DNA of 64,000 nucleotides, taken from the NCBI RefSeq assembly GCF_023159225.1, contig NC_063162.1:97358880-97422879 (forward strand). The letters are read 5' to 3'. Source of the stretch: Perognathus longimembris pacificus (Eukaryota > Chordata > Mammalia > Rodentia > Heteromyidae). The notes below the pieces were generated by a model. The model was not told the DNA's origin. It saw only the letters and a list, made by a program, of their open reading frames with translations, and did not search any database. Made by a program: the position numbers and the translations under genes. Within the stretch, counting starts at the first letter, position 1, and each line of letters starts with the position of its first letter. This document shows, piece after piece, positions 12,581 to 24,330 of this stretch.

Positions 12581-13894
12581 ATATGTATATATTGTTCTCT
12601 GTGACAAAATGAAAAGCACATAGAAAGCATTTCTGTATACTAAAGAATGTTTACTGTTTTGAGACAAAACTCATTCATCTTGTTTGAGTAAATGAAAGTC
12701 AACTAGCTATTTTTCTCATGGAACACAATTTTACTTTGGAAGAATGACTTCCACACTATAGGTACTCAGACTTGGGTATTTAACAGACATTTTCTTGGAA
12801 ATGAACAGTATGACTCTATTGCCTGACAGCATTTACTACTGGTAATAAAAGTTGAACTTTAAGCAAAAATGTGAATTCTGGAAAAGTTTGTATTTGCTAT
12901 TGAAAATCCAACAGGATATTACCAATACTTTAAAACTTCTCTGGTGAGACTTTGGGACTATAATGTCATTGGGTGAGACTGTAACCTGAGGGCTTGCTCA
13001 GGAAAGTGACAGCTCAACCAGATGGGATGGCCCATTTGTCCATGCTCTCATTCAGGCAGCAGCACAAGTGGGTTGAGCTTTCAGGATTGGCTCCTGTGTG
13101 GAGATGGTCTGATGGAAGGCTAAAGAGCACAAAACCCTGTCCTTTCTTGCCCAGTGGCAAGAAAGTACTTGCAAAGACACAAACAACTCAAGTGAGGAAA
13201 CTGGTTGTAGAGGTGAGAGTGTGGTGGGAGTGAAGGAAAATTATCTTTTGCTTTTAGTTGGATTTTCGTGAGTTTTGTTAGTTCTTTATAAAATCTTGAA
13301 AAGAAGCTAATCATCTTGAAGATTATCTGTTATGGAATCAGAGACAGAGAAAACAACTTTCCAAGGTATTTTTCTCCTTTCTTACTTGGCTTTGATAATC
13401 ATCATTTCCTTTTTATCTTTTAAGGTGCTAAAAGTTAACGTTCCTTTGGATTACTAAATTTATTGTCAGAGCTGCTGGATTTGTGCTCTGTTGCTGCTCT
13501 GTTTTTTTTTTTTTGTTTTTTTTTTTAAACCAGGGTTTTAGTTTATCTGTTGTTCTTATCACCAGACTGACTTTCTTGTTTCTAGATACTGGTCTTATAT
13601 TCATCATTGTAATATTTGAGATCTTATGAACAAATCCATCTCTTGGCTTTCAAACTGCTAGTGCTAGCCAATACCCCACACCCCACTTTGCCTTGAGAAT
13701 TCTGTAATAATGGCTCCTTTCACCATAGCCTCTGACCTAATTTGTTTGTTTTTATTTGTATGCTGCATTTTTACTGAATATGCAGTGGTATAATTTTTTC
13801 TCCTATTCAGAACCTCTCTTGCCTTCTAAGGATCTTAGTTTGGGATAGCCTGTAGTTTGCTGAGTACTAGGGTGGCCCTCAGATTCACAGCCTA
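12579..13894. other. unassigned non-coding stretch
   Basis: Holds a T-rich tract at about 13501-13528 that may be the tail of an unrecognised old retroposon. Small frames at 12994-13314 overlap on both strands and lack any domain. Confidence 0.4.
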
Positions 13895-14005
13895 CCATGT
13901 CCTTAATGACTGTGTGTGACTTTGATCAAGATGCATTGTATTCATATCCTGACTTATGGAATTGTAACCTCTTTGTATGACTATGTAACAGTAAAATTTA
14001 AAACA
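13895..14005 (+). mobile_element. old rodent L1 3' terminus
   Basis: The blocks gatcaagatgcattgtattc, ggaattgtaacctctttgta and a final aacagtaaaatttaaaaca match the termini at 34620-34745 and 47555-47705. This marks an L1 3' end subtype distinct from the gtacatcactttgacaataa subtype. Confidence 0.6.
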
Positions 14006-15017
14006 AATAGGAAGAGAGAAGGCCTGAAAATTATAGAGCTGGGGAAACGGAGAGAAATGCCATTCCAGACTTCAATATTCTAAACTCCAGTCAGTTAAAT
14101 TATAATAAAGTGGAATGCAGTGAAAACTTGGTTACTCACACTACTTCCATCTGGTCAAATTCCTTGGTGAATTTCTGCTCCCAGGAATATTTATCTTGTC
14201 TCAGGAATTAATCTGACTTTTACCTTGAGCAATCACATACTAAATATGTCCTAAAACACACAAATGCAAATTTGATGAAACCTTTTAAAAAAGAAAGGTA
14301 AATCATTAGTTGAATACTAAAAAGAGAGCTAAAGACTTTTCCTTGCTGAGGCACTGGTATGTGCTGTATGGAGAAGGTGCTGGGATGAGTAACAGCATAT
14401 TTAACAGTGAATAGGGGAAGTGTGGTGCCCCAGCAGGGCAGGGTCCTCCAGCAGTATGTGAGCATACCTGCAAGTGACCAGTCTAGGTAGTGGATGCTGT
14501 TTGTAGAAAGAGTGTGTGAGAGGGTCCTGAGGACTATCCCTCACAAGCATGAGGAATCCCCAGTCTGAAAAGCAGCAAGAGCTCCTAAGCATAGATGCAG
14601 TCTCCTAATGCAGGGCCGCCCTCTCCTTGGTTGGGAGATTTCTGGATAATCTTCACTTCATGATACTTGTCAGATTTTACTTTGACCTTCCTGAGCATGC
14701 TAATATGTAGTCTGAAGATCCTGTTTAGTTCAAGGCAGAACCAGGCTGGTCAGGCTCGATTTTGGGGCATTGATACAGAGATAATACCATGCTTGTGTGC
14801 TTGATCCTATTTAATTTGGGTTCTTGGTATAGACAAGTATGTCTTTGACGACTAAGGCTCTCAAATGGTTAGCCAAGTAGTGGGCCTTTCGATATATCAT
14901 TTTCAACAAAGTCTATCTTGTGATACAGGTTAGTGGTTTATATACATTCTATGAAATACTTATTTTCTGGGATTGTTATTTTAATCATAATTGAGTTCTA
15001 CAAGTGCTAACAATGTT
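14006..15017. other. unassigned non-coding stretch
   Basis: No exon or confident repeat. Minus-strand frames at 14220-14592 overlap each other and resemble no family. Confidence 0.4.
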
Positions 15018-15690
15018 TTTTTTTTATTTTTTTATTGTCAAAGTGATATACAGAGAGGTTACAGTTTCATACGCATTGGATACATTTCTTGTACTGTTTG
15101 TTACGTCCTCCCTCATTCCCCCCTCTCTCCTTTCCCTTTCCCTCTCCTCCCATGAGTTGTTCAGTTGGTTTACACCAAACAGTTTTGCAAGCATTGCTTT
15201 TGTAGTCGTTTGTCTTTTTATCCTGTGTCTCTCGATTTTGGTATTCCCTTTCACTTCCCTAGTTCTAATACCAGTATACATAGTTTCCAATGTACTCAGA
15301 TAAGATACAGTGATAGTGCAGGTACAACCACAGGAAGGGGATACAAGAGGATCATCAACAATCGAAGCTACGGTTTTACATGGCATATTGAAAATAATTA
15401 CAACATTGATATAACCTCGTTTCCATAACATGGAGTTCATTTCACTTAGCGTCATCTTATGTGTTCATAAGGGCATAGCTATTGGGCTCTGGTGATCCTC
15501 TGCTGTGACTAGCCTAAACCTGTGCTAATTATTCCCTATGAGGGAGACCATAGAGTCCATGTTTCTTTGGGTCTGGCTCACTTCACTTAGTATAATTTTT
15601 CCAAGTCCTTCCATTCCTTATGAATGGGGCAATGTCATTCTTTCTGATAGAGGCATAAAATTCCATTGTGTATATATACCACATTAACCG
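15018..15690 (-). mobile_element. L1 LINE 3' end with ORF2 C-terminal remnant
   Basis: Starts with a T-tract (inverted A-tail) and ttattgtcaaagtgatatac, continues through the inverted G-rich 3' UTR, and from about 15430 onward inverts to a decayed ORF2 C-terminus. The minus-strand translation near 15600-15690 resembles the conserved IYTME-F-ASI region that ends mammalian L1 ORF2, with stops. The 143-codon minus-strand frame lies wholly in the 3' UTR and is not a gene. Confidence 0.88.
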
Positions 15691-15711
15691 AATATTTTTT
15701 TTCTAGTGTTA

Positions 15712-16135
15712 AAAAATTAAGTGATATGAATTCCAAGTTATGGAAATAAATAGTTTATCATTGTCGTTATTATTTTCAGTGTACCATGTGAAATTATGCC
15801 TTTCTTTTTTGTCTTCCTTCCCCATGGACTTACTCCTGATGTCACTGTAACTGGTTTTGGTACCCTGGGTATTGTATATACGTTTATTGGAACTAGGGAA
15901 GGAAAGGGGAACATCAAAATGGAGAGACAAAGAGTAAAAGGAGAACCAATGCAACAGCAATACTTCGAAGACAATATGCTGTAAACCAACTGTACAACTT
16001 GGGGGAGGAAGGAATTGGGCAGAAAAATGAGGGAGGTGACAAGCTTGATAAAAAATGTACTCACTGCCTTACATATGAAACTGTAACTCCTCTGTACATC
16101 ACTTTGACAATAAAGAAATTAATTAATTTAAAAAT
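15712..16135 (+). mobile_element. L1 LINE 3' UTR, opposite orientation to its neighbour
   Basis: Sense 3' UTR with caaaatggagagacaaagag, a weakened G-rich tract at about 15998-16035, ccttacatatgaaactgtaa, and the terminus gtacatcactttgacaataa plus an A-rich tail. It is the mirror partner of the copy at 15018-15690. Confidence 0.88.
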
Positions 16136-17894
16136 TACCTTTGTTTTAAAGTCATTGGTCTGTGTAATACATTTTAATGAAAACAATATTGGGAGTCTAA
16201 GTGTCTCCAGTTCACATCCAGCAGCAGTTTGGTTTCTCTAAGAGGGAATCCACAAATGCCTTTGCTTTTGGATACAATATTGTATTCAAGCCTGATTTTG
16301 CTGCAGCTTAACAACAAAAGTAGTACTATGTACAGAAATACAACCTGGTTGACCACAACTATGTAGCCTTTTTCTAACAGCCACTCTTTGAGTTCTTAAA
16401 CCTGAAGGCTCTGGCTTTTTTTTTTTTTTAAACTGATGTACAATACTCTTAAAAAAATCAATAAGTTCTTACTTTCAATTCTGTAAGAATAGGTGGCTCA
16501 GAACTTTAACCATGAGAGGTAGTTGTACTTATGTGAAAAGTGGATTGCTTGACTTTAACATAGTCCTGTAAGAAAATAGTTGCTTTTTCATACTTTTGAC
16601 TTCCCTTTTATTTCCTTCCTTCTCATTAGGGGCCTGTAGATGATTTGAGCTGCCATGTGTTGTGCCTGTACCTCATGTTGCCTACTTTTGAAGACTTACG
16701 TTAGGGAGACAGAGGCCTTTCACCTTATAGAGGGCACTTGGAAAAGGGTCCTCTGCTTTTTCACTGTTGATGTTTGTTGCTTGGGAAGATGCATTGGGAA
16801 GAAGCTGATGTAACACTGCTGTGCGATTCATGTGTGGCCTGCATGGCACTTATGCTGCATTAGGGAAACCCGGACCCTCTAGGCATGCCACTGAGATGCC
16901 ACTCGTGTCCAGGGAGTCAATGTCATTTTCCTAAGGGAAGGAAGCTTCACTTAATTGAGAGAAATCTGTAAGAGAGTCAAAGGTATTCTTTTCTTCCATC
17001 TGTTGGTTGAAGTGGTTTTAGAACTGGGGTGGTACATTTTTCTCTTCTTTTTTCCAGAGCTAATCTCCTACTTTCCAAACAAAGTGAAATTGGGCCAAAC
17101 ATGGCAAGTGATTGGATACCTATAGATTCCTGGTCCAGGGTAGTGTTCTGGTAAGAAAAACAATGAAAGAGATCTGGTTTTATTTCCTCCAAATTGAAAT
17201 CCCTTACATTCAACTAGATTGTATCCCCAAGGAGCAGGATTTCAAACTCCATTTTCATGGTTTCCTTAGCAATTGTTGGGTTTCCACTGGCATTGACATG
17301 CAATTATGTGGGTGTTTTGACATTTGTCTTTGATAAATACAAAGGATGTAATTAAAGGTCAGATCTTGAAATTGGATTTTCATTTATTTTGATGTCTGTA
17401 GAAACTTACTCTGTTTGGTCAATGTTCTTTTAATGATCTCAGTTTTAAATACCTTTTAAAATATCTAATTTTCACTGAGGTCTGAAAATTAAGGTAATAT
17501 AAATAAGTGTCTGGTTGCCAGGAGGGTGTTCTAACAGTATCCTCAAAGGTTTAATAATGGATGGTATAATTAATGGTGTATAATATTGCACTGTCTTGTT
17601 TATCAATTGGGGTAGAGGTTTCAATCCAGTAAGCAGAGTTTCTCCTTGACTTGTATTACCAAGTTTAAATGCATACAAAGCTAGCATGAGGATTTTTAGA
17701 TATATCCTATTTTACCTCATTCCTAGGACTATATCACTCCAGTGTTGTGTATGGCACCTAACAGATTATGTAATGGATATACATTTAGAATTCAAGTTTG
17801 TATTCTTTTTATAGAGTGATATTTATTTGCAATCTCTTTTGCAGTTTAAGAGATGTTTATGTAATCTGAACATACATAATAAATTTTTATTTAG
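16136..17894. other. unassigned non-coding stretch
   Basis: Low-repeat sequence with a T-tract at about 16418-16430. The stretch 16620-16970 is GC-richer and of higher complexity than average, but has no open frame or splice pattern that I can support. Confidence 0.4.
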
Positions 17895-18072
17895 AACTTT
17901 TCTCTGTCCCTCTCTCCTTTCTACTTTCTTCTCTTCCCTCCCCTTCTCTCTTTTTCTTTCCTTCTTTACCCTTCTTTCTTTCCTTCTTCCCTCCCTCCCT
18001 CCCTTCCTCCCCTTTATTCTTTCTCTTGTCTCTTCTCTCCTTCCATCTCTTCTTCCCTTCTTTCCTTCTAAG
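17895..18072. repeat. polypyrimidine (CTTT/CCCT-rich) tract
   Basis: About 175 bases that are almost entirely C and T on the + strand, with CTTT and CCCT units and few purines. The long frames reported on both strands are low-complexity products of this tract. Such tracts can adopt triplex (H-DNA) structure. Confidence 0.9.
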
Positions 18073-18234
18073 AAACTTTAATAACCTCATTCTACGATAC
18101 AAGGCCCTTCTCTGTATTTGTAATAGTTATGCTTTTCATACCTCAAAGTCAAATAATTGGTCATTTTTTGTACATGCATGCTGCTTCCAAATTTTGAATT
18201 ACTTCTTTACATTGGTATTCAAAACTGGATTTAT

Positions 18235-18530
18235 TTTTCTTTCTTTTTTGAATGTTTTTCTTCAAGTAGTACAAAAGACTTGCCATTCAATAAATCTGTT
18301 TATGAATATAGTACATCTTGATTAGTGTCCACTCTTTCAGCATTCTCATCCACCCCTTCCAGCCTACCCCTTCTTTTCCTCACTTTTCTTACTTTTTAGG
18401 TTATGTATTGAATGTTTTTGCTCTTTAACAAAGCATACAATGGATGCAGTGCATCTTGATCTGTGTCATCCCTTCTACATTTTCACCCTCTTCGATCCAT
18501 CCCTTTCCTTATTTTTCTCAGCTCTCTGGT
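18235..18530 (-). mobile_element. old rodent L1 3' end fragments, two overlapping copies
   Basis: The block gtacatcttgattagtgtcc and then gtgcatcttgatctgtgtc repeat about 130 bases apart. Each is the inverse of the ctaatcaagatgcaatgtac block of the old L1 termini elsewhere in the window. It is either a tandem arrangement or two insertions. Confidence 0.5.
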
Positions 18531-18534
18531 ATCT

Positions 18535-18777
18535 ACAATGAATTCTTTTTTTTTTTTTTTTTTTTTTTTGGCCAGTCCTGGGCCTTGGACTCAGGGCCTG
18601 AGCACTGTCCCTGGCTTCTTCCCGCTCAAGGCTAGCACTCTGCCACTTGAGCCACAGCGCTGCTTCTGGCCGTTTTCTATATATGTGGTGCTGGGGAATC
18701 GAACCTAGGGCCTCGTGTATCCGAGGCAGGCACTCTTGCCACTAGGCTATATCCCCAGCCCCACAATGAATTCTTTT
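18535..18777 (-). mobile_element. IDL-Geo SINE, young subtype, with target-site duplication
   Basis: Full dimer, body 18550-18762, flanked by a perfect 15-bp duplication acaatgaattctttt (18535-18549 and 18763-18777). Diagnostic bases of the young subtype: gggccttggactc, cttcttcccgctc, gaacctagggcctcgtg, atccgaggcaggc. It differs from the copy at 35339-35542 at only about two positions. The inverted B box ggaatcgaacc is a perfect match to the Pol III consensus. Confidence 0.96.
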
Positions 18778-20339
18778 AAAGCTGGATTTGAATGTCAGTG
18801 CTGGAGACTAGTAGTCCAAAATGAAGTTGTCAGTATGTTTGGCTTCTTCTGACAAAGCTGCCCTCTCTTAGGTGTCTTTATAGCCTTTTCTCAATGTCTC
18901 ATAATATCTTAGGCTACTTCTTAGGGTACTAGACACACTGGATTAGCACCTTCTTATATGACCTCATTGAACTTTAATTACTTCTTTAACAGTTTTCATC
19001 TCCAAATAGTCATATTTTAAGGTCCTGTAAATGAGGACTAAGTCTTCACTATATGCATTACATTTTTCTGTGTCTCATTAGATTGGATATTTGAAGGCAG
19101 AGCGATATACAAATGGGCTTACTAGGTCTTAGTGAAATGCATCATATATAATAAATAATCCCTAAATATCTGTTGAGTTTAATTTTAATTGAATCAATCC
19201 CTCAAAAATTAGTGTAGTTATTAGACTTCTATGGAAATGATCTATAGCTAAAGCATGGTGCTTAAAATTACTTTATGGATTTGGCTAAATGCTGCCAAGT
19301 ATTTTATTAAGCAATACATTGCCAGAATAATAAATTATTATATTTTTTTCTACCCTTCAGACTTCAGTAATGCACATTTTGCTCTTACAGGTCTATTTTC
19401 TCTCATTCTTATAAAGTCAAGGTGAAAGAAAGTCAAGGCAGAATTTAGCAGTCCATCTTGTCAATCCATACACGAATCTTCATAGTCTGCTTTCAGGCGG
19501 CAAATATCAAATGAGGCCTTGGTATAACTAGCCATTTATTTCTCCCTCTGGGGTACTGACAGGACAGGCTTCATTTGGCAGCCATGATACTCAGGATTGG
19601 ATCATCCAAGGGACTACTTATATAGTCATCATTGACTAGGTTAAGAAAAGTATTAACTCCTGTTTTTGAAAACTTATAGGAGGCTTAAAGTATTTCTGTC
19701 ATCTCCCATGGTGTAGATTACAGAGTGCTCTGTCAAATGTATGTCTGAATGTCAGACATCTTTGCTGCATGTTAAAAAGAATGCCTGGAGAAGCATACCT
19801 TGGTGTGACACCTGTATGCATGATTTACTCAGAGTCTAGTTAAATTTCTTTAGCTGCCTGGCTAGCTGGGGGTGGGGGTGGGGTCATCTGGGTTACAGTT
19901 GTCCTCATCAGCAGTTCAGAAGACCTGTTTCTAGAGAAAGATGAGAGTGTATGCTCAGCTCTTCTGAAAGCTTTCATCTGAAACCTAGGTAAGAGAAAAA
20001 GGCATTTAGATTCATGTGCCCAGAGGACTTGTATTCATTTTCCCCTTAAGGAGTTAGGTTCTTTTAGGTAGCATTACTACTCCTCAGCATGGTGGTTGAA
20101 TGTTAGGCTTTCTTCTCTTCTGGAAAGCTATATTAAAAACTGCCAAACAGAATCTGTTTTGGCTCCATTGGACATTGCATGTCCTCCCATCCCACACCTT
20201 CATATAAGAATAAAGCCTCTTGGTAAGAAATTTCTCTCAGAAGAAATTTGGTGGCTTTATATTCTGGCATCCAGAAAGCACAGAAACAGATTTGAAACTT
20301 AGTCACAGTACTTCAACTTAATTCATATTATTGTAATGT
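18778..20339. other. unassigned non-coding stretch
   Basis: Unique-looking. A G-rich patch ctgggggtgggggtggggt lies at about 19867-19885. The stretch 19430-19620 is of higher complexity. No exon is supported. Confidence 0.4.
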
Positions 20340-21005
20340 TTGTCTTTATGAATGCTACTATGCTGTTGGTGATTGGTGGGAATGTAAACTTGTTCAATCA
20401 CTGTGGGAAGCAGTATGGAAATTCTTTAAAAGACTAAACATAGAGCTTCCCTGTGATCCAGCAGTTCCACTCCTGGACATTTATTCAACTGGCCACAAAC
20501 CAGGCCACACTAAAGCTACTAGTGCAACCATGTTCATTGAAGAATTGTTTACCATAGCTAAGACATGGAACCAGCCTAGATGCCCCTCAGTGGACAAATG
20601 GATCAAGTAATTTTGGTATATATACAAGATATGATCATATAAAATGATGCTTATTGAAATGAATTTCAAGAAATGAAAACAAGAGGTTTTTGTTTTACTT
20701 TTTATGCTTCTTTATTCCATTTTTTCCTCTTTTGTATTTGTTTTTTATTTCTGTACCTTTTGTCTTATATGTAAGTTAATCTGATTTGGGGAAGGTAAAG
20801 GGAAGCACAGAAATGGTCAAAGTGTAAACTAATTCAGCAGTGATACTCACTAGACACTATATTGAAAGTGAGCTATACAGCCTGAGGAAGGGGGATGGTA
20901 AGGGAAAATGAGGGAAATGAGGGAAGAAGGGATACTGTTCCAAAGAAATGTACTTGCTACCTGACTTATGTAACTGTAACCCCTTTACAATAAAAACAAA
21001 AAATA
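20340..21005 (+). mobile_element. L1 LINE ORF2 end plus 3' UTR, decayed
   Basis: The 5' part resembles the end of L1 ORF2 in broken frames: gtgggaatgtaaacttgttc, ccactcctggacatttattc, ccatgttcattgaagaattg, tggaaccagcctagatgccc, tggtatatatacaagatatg. Several stops and shifts interrupt it. The 3' part is a purine-rich UTR ending in gtaactgtaacccctttacaataaaa. It is inactive. Confidence 0.88.
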
Positions 21006-23046
21006 ATTTTTGCTCTTTTGATTTTGCTTATGGTTATTAAATTTCTTTAGATTAAAAAAGCTATAAAGTATAAAGAACTTGTTAAAATGAGAGAGATCCC
21101 AATATCCAACTTTTTGTATGATACTATAGTTTTAAAGAAAGCTGATGATTCTTTTTCTTAAAAGAAGTGTGGACATTTATACATTGCTTTTAATATGTTT
21201 CCCAAAATATGTCTCTGTGTTTCTTATTGTCATTTCCTATCACTTAATTATAGAAAGGCTGAGAACAAATAAAAGTGAAGTAATAAGGAAATGTATCTTA
21301 GCATCTGGCCACTGTTGAATATGGTAGCATTTAGGATTTCTGTACTGGGTTATAGGAACAAAATAATGAGTAAAGTTATATTCTCAATGTAGTCTCTGAC
21401 ATGTATCTGATAATGGCTAATATTTCCTTATTTTTTAAAAAATGAACCCAGCACTTTTTACCAATAGTCTTTAGGGAATAATCTGAAATGGTGATTTCCT
21501 TTTCTTTTTTGAGTCAGTGTAGTTACTGTTGAACCTACTAGCCCTTAACAGTATTGATCTCACCCTTGTTCCAGCCCATTTCCTGCTTATGATCAATATT
21601 CCACTGTGGAGCATTTGGTTAATTCCGTACTGCCTTATATTGTGCTACCATTTTTTAAGACTATCCTCCCCATACACATTTTAAACATTGTGGAAATTCT
21701 GCCTTATGTCTTCTATATCCTTTCTACACTTTTTAGTACACAGTAAGTCACTTGGATAGTTTTCTTCTAAAAAGTGGTATTTTATACTTGTCACTCTTAT
21801 TATGCAGTTTGTCCACCTCAGAGGTATGGGGAGAATACATAAAACATAATAGGTTATTTGGGTAATTTTTAAAAATCAAATGTGGTACTTTATATATGTG
21901 CATTCTTATGCAATTTGTCCACTGCAGAGGGACATGAGGAAAAGAAGGAAACAGTTCCCCTGACAGCTAGCTCTCAGAATTTAGTAGCAGCCAAAGTTAA
22001 TTTTGAGTTTTGGAGTTCTCCTTACAATCAGAGATCCATGTTTCACACACTATGGCATATAAGTATGCTCAGAGAGGCTGTAAAAGTTCTGAGTTGTGAT
22101 ATTTTTTCCCTTCTCTTTTCCTTTAGCGAACTCTACTATTATGATTATTTCGTTAATGGAGAGAGCATGGCTGGTTAATGAGGCTTTCTATTTCACTGGT
22201 ATACTTAAAGGTAATTCAGTACTAATTGCCACATGTTATGATTCATATTCTAGAACACACAGTAGCAATAACGCATCTGTTGTGAAGCACCTTTGTAAAA
22301 TGGAGAAAGCATTAACCCACCTAATCCCTCTTCACAAATGACCACTATTCTAGGAATAAAATCAGAGTAAATTTTTCTTCAGAGCCTGTGTGGCTGGGTA
22401 AACACTGCCCAGCAGCAGGAGGAACACAGTTGAAAATGGATTTCCTAGTTCCTTGCAAATGAAATTCTGGATTGAAGGGAGATGGTTCCTACATCTCTGC
22501 CTTCTGAAAAGATGAGCAGAATTGGGTCCTAGGTCTCAGAGGAGGAAGATTCTGTAAGATTGCTCTTACAGAAAATTCATTGGTTTGAACTGTTATAAAG
22601 GTCCTCTATGTGGGTCATCTTTTCCTCACTCTAACCTACTTCAATCTTGAATCTTTGATTTTATGACAGAATCAAATATACTGTAGGCTGAGTATATTTA
22701 TACTGGTTCCTCTGAATAAAAGAGCCTTCCTGCCCAGGTCTAGGAAACCAGACATTGTGGTTTCCCACTGACTGTCAGAAACTGGGCTTGGACCTGAAAC
22801 AGAGGAAGTTGATGCTGAACTTGTGGTTCTTACTTCTCCTCTGGGCTCAGGTTCCCATTTATTTCCCAGTGCTTCTGAACTTGTTCACTCATTTGCATCT
22901 TCTTCTGATTTTTCATTTGCTTTAAAAGTTTGGAGATTTTGATCTAAGAATTCAAAAGAAAATGAAGCCAAAAACACTAATCCAACCACTGTGCTACTTT
23001 CCTGTAGCTCGAGGATAAGGTAAATATAGATCTACTTTGAGTTATC
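21006..23046. other. unassigned non-coding stretch
   Basis: Two kilobases with no confident repeat. Overlapping frames at 21882-22341 carry no recognisable domain. One resembles a chance frame across an AT-rich region. Confidence 0.4.
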
Positions 23047-23284
23047 TTTGTAGATCTTTTTTTTTTTTTTTTTTTTTTTGCCAGTCCTGGGCCTTGGACT
23101 CAGGGCCTGAGCACTGTCCCTGGCTTCTTCCCGCTCAAGGCTAGCACTCTGCCGCTTGAGCCACAGCACCGCTTCTGGCGGTTTTCTGTATATGTGGTGC
23201 TGGGGAATCGAACCTAGGGCCTCGTGTATCCGAGGCAGGCACTCTTGCCACTAGGCCATATCCCCAGCCCTTTGTAGATCTTTT
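23047..23284 (-). mobile_element. IDL-Geo SINE, young subtype, with target-site duplication
   Basis: Body 23061-23270 with a long T-tail. A perfect 14-bp duplication tttgtagatctttt lies at 23047-23060 and 23271-23284. It has the young-subtype bases listed for the copy at 18535, with a few private changes (ccgcttgagc, cgcttctggcgg). Confidence 0.96.
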
Positions 23285-23519
23285 AAACAAAATTCAGACA
23301 TTTGCAAAAGGTCAACATAGCCAGAGACAGATACCTACCTAAGCAACTGTGGGTATATTTCCTTTTAACTGGAAAACATAAAATTATTTAATCTTCTTAA
23401 TTAATTTTATTAATAACTTACAAGATTTCTTATATAAATACACTTTAAAAATGAATAATACATTGAATGTTAATTTGTGATGCATAAAAATATTTAGATT
23501 GCATAAAGGCATTTTTCTT

Positions 23520-23581
23520 AGTCTTTTGCACAGATTAACTCAGCTATTCTTCATGACACCAAATAATGTAGTCATCCAACC
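23520..23581 (-). mobile_element. MIR SINE, fragment split by an LTR
   Basis: The inverse MIR block cacagattaactcagctatt then cttcatgacaccaaataatg matches the attaactcatttaatcctca region. The continuation is found on the far side of the LTR at 23919-23995. Confidence 0.6.
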
Positions 23582-23918
23582 TGTCATAGTTCATTCAGGC
23601 TGCTTTAACAAAAATTCAGTAGACTGGGTGGCTTAAATAATAAGCTTTTCTGGAAATGAATGTGAATAATTCAATGAAAGTATATGATGAGAGCTAGCTT
23701 CCTGGTTCATAGATGGACCTTTTTCGGCATGCTAATAAGGTGAAAGTACTTTGTATAGCATATAAAAGGTATAAGTGGCATTTATAGTATTCATGAGAAT
23801 TCTACTGCCCTGGTCTCATCATCTCCCAAATGTCCAATGTCATAATACAATCACATTGAGGGTTAAAATTTTAACATAAAAAAAAATTAAGGGGACAAAG
23901 ACATTGAACAACATCACA
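23582..23918 (-). mobile_element. MaLR (MLT1/MST-like) LTR, solo
   Basis: Reads as an inverted MaLR LTR: tgtcatagttcattcaggct, agactgggtggcttaa, cttcctggttcatagatgga, then catcatctcccaaatgtcca, atcacattgagggttaaaat and a terminal ggggacaaagacattgaaca up to a final CA. It starts with TG and ends with CA as expected for an LTR. There is no internal region and no coding capacity. Confidence 0.72.
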
Positions 23919-23995
23919 GTATCTTTCCTGAGGTTGCACAACTAGAAAATGACAAGACTGGTATTTGAACCCTAGCAATTTGCTATGGAGTCTTT
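23919..23995 (-). mobile_element. MIR SINE, fragment split by an LTR
   Basis: The inverse MIR 3' flank tcctgaggttgcacaactag followed by a counterpart of ggtatttgaaccctagcaat. It continues the fragment at 23520-23581, with the central MIR core missing. Confidence 0.65.
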
Positions 23996-24092
23996 CACTC
24001 ATTATTCTGTTTCTGCTCTGGTTCAAAGTGTCTCTAACATTTTTTTTCTTTCCCCTTTTTTCTCAGTTTCTGTGACTTGCTCACTAATTTTA

Positions 24093-24330
24093 CATTTATT
24101 GAGTCCTGCTATAAATGAAGTATCATGGTCTAGTCTGCTTCTGTCTTCAGAAACCTCAGCTTAGCAGTAGGCGATAGATACATAAAGAACTCCAGAGTTA
24201 GAAGAGAGATACAGGGGAGTGGGTTGCCAGAACCATTGGGGTGGTTGAGAGAAGGGAGAGATCCATTCTGCAAGAGGTGGGGAGGGGAAGGGTGGGCCAG
24301 TCTAAGGACAGACCTCATTATCATTAAAGG
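24093..24330 (-). mobile_element. L2 LINE fragment, decayed
   Basis: Begins with acatttattgagtcctgcta and continues with a degraded inverse L2 3' region (gatagatacataaagaactc, agagagatacagggga). Assignment rests mainly on the first 40 bases. Confidence 0.45.

Noticed and set aside
15024..15455. 143-codon minus-strand frame
   Set aside because: It lies entirely in an L1 3' UTR, which is non-coding. Sister copies elsewhere break the frame.
17887..18102. Frames rich in Lys/Glu/Arg (minus) and Leu/Ser/Phe (plus)
   Set aside because: These are translations of a polypyrimidine tract, not proteins.
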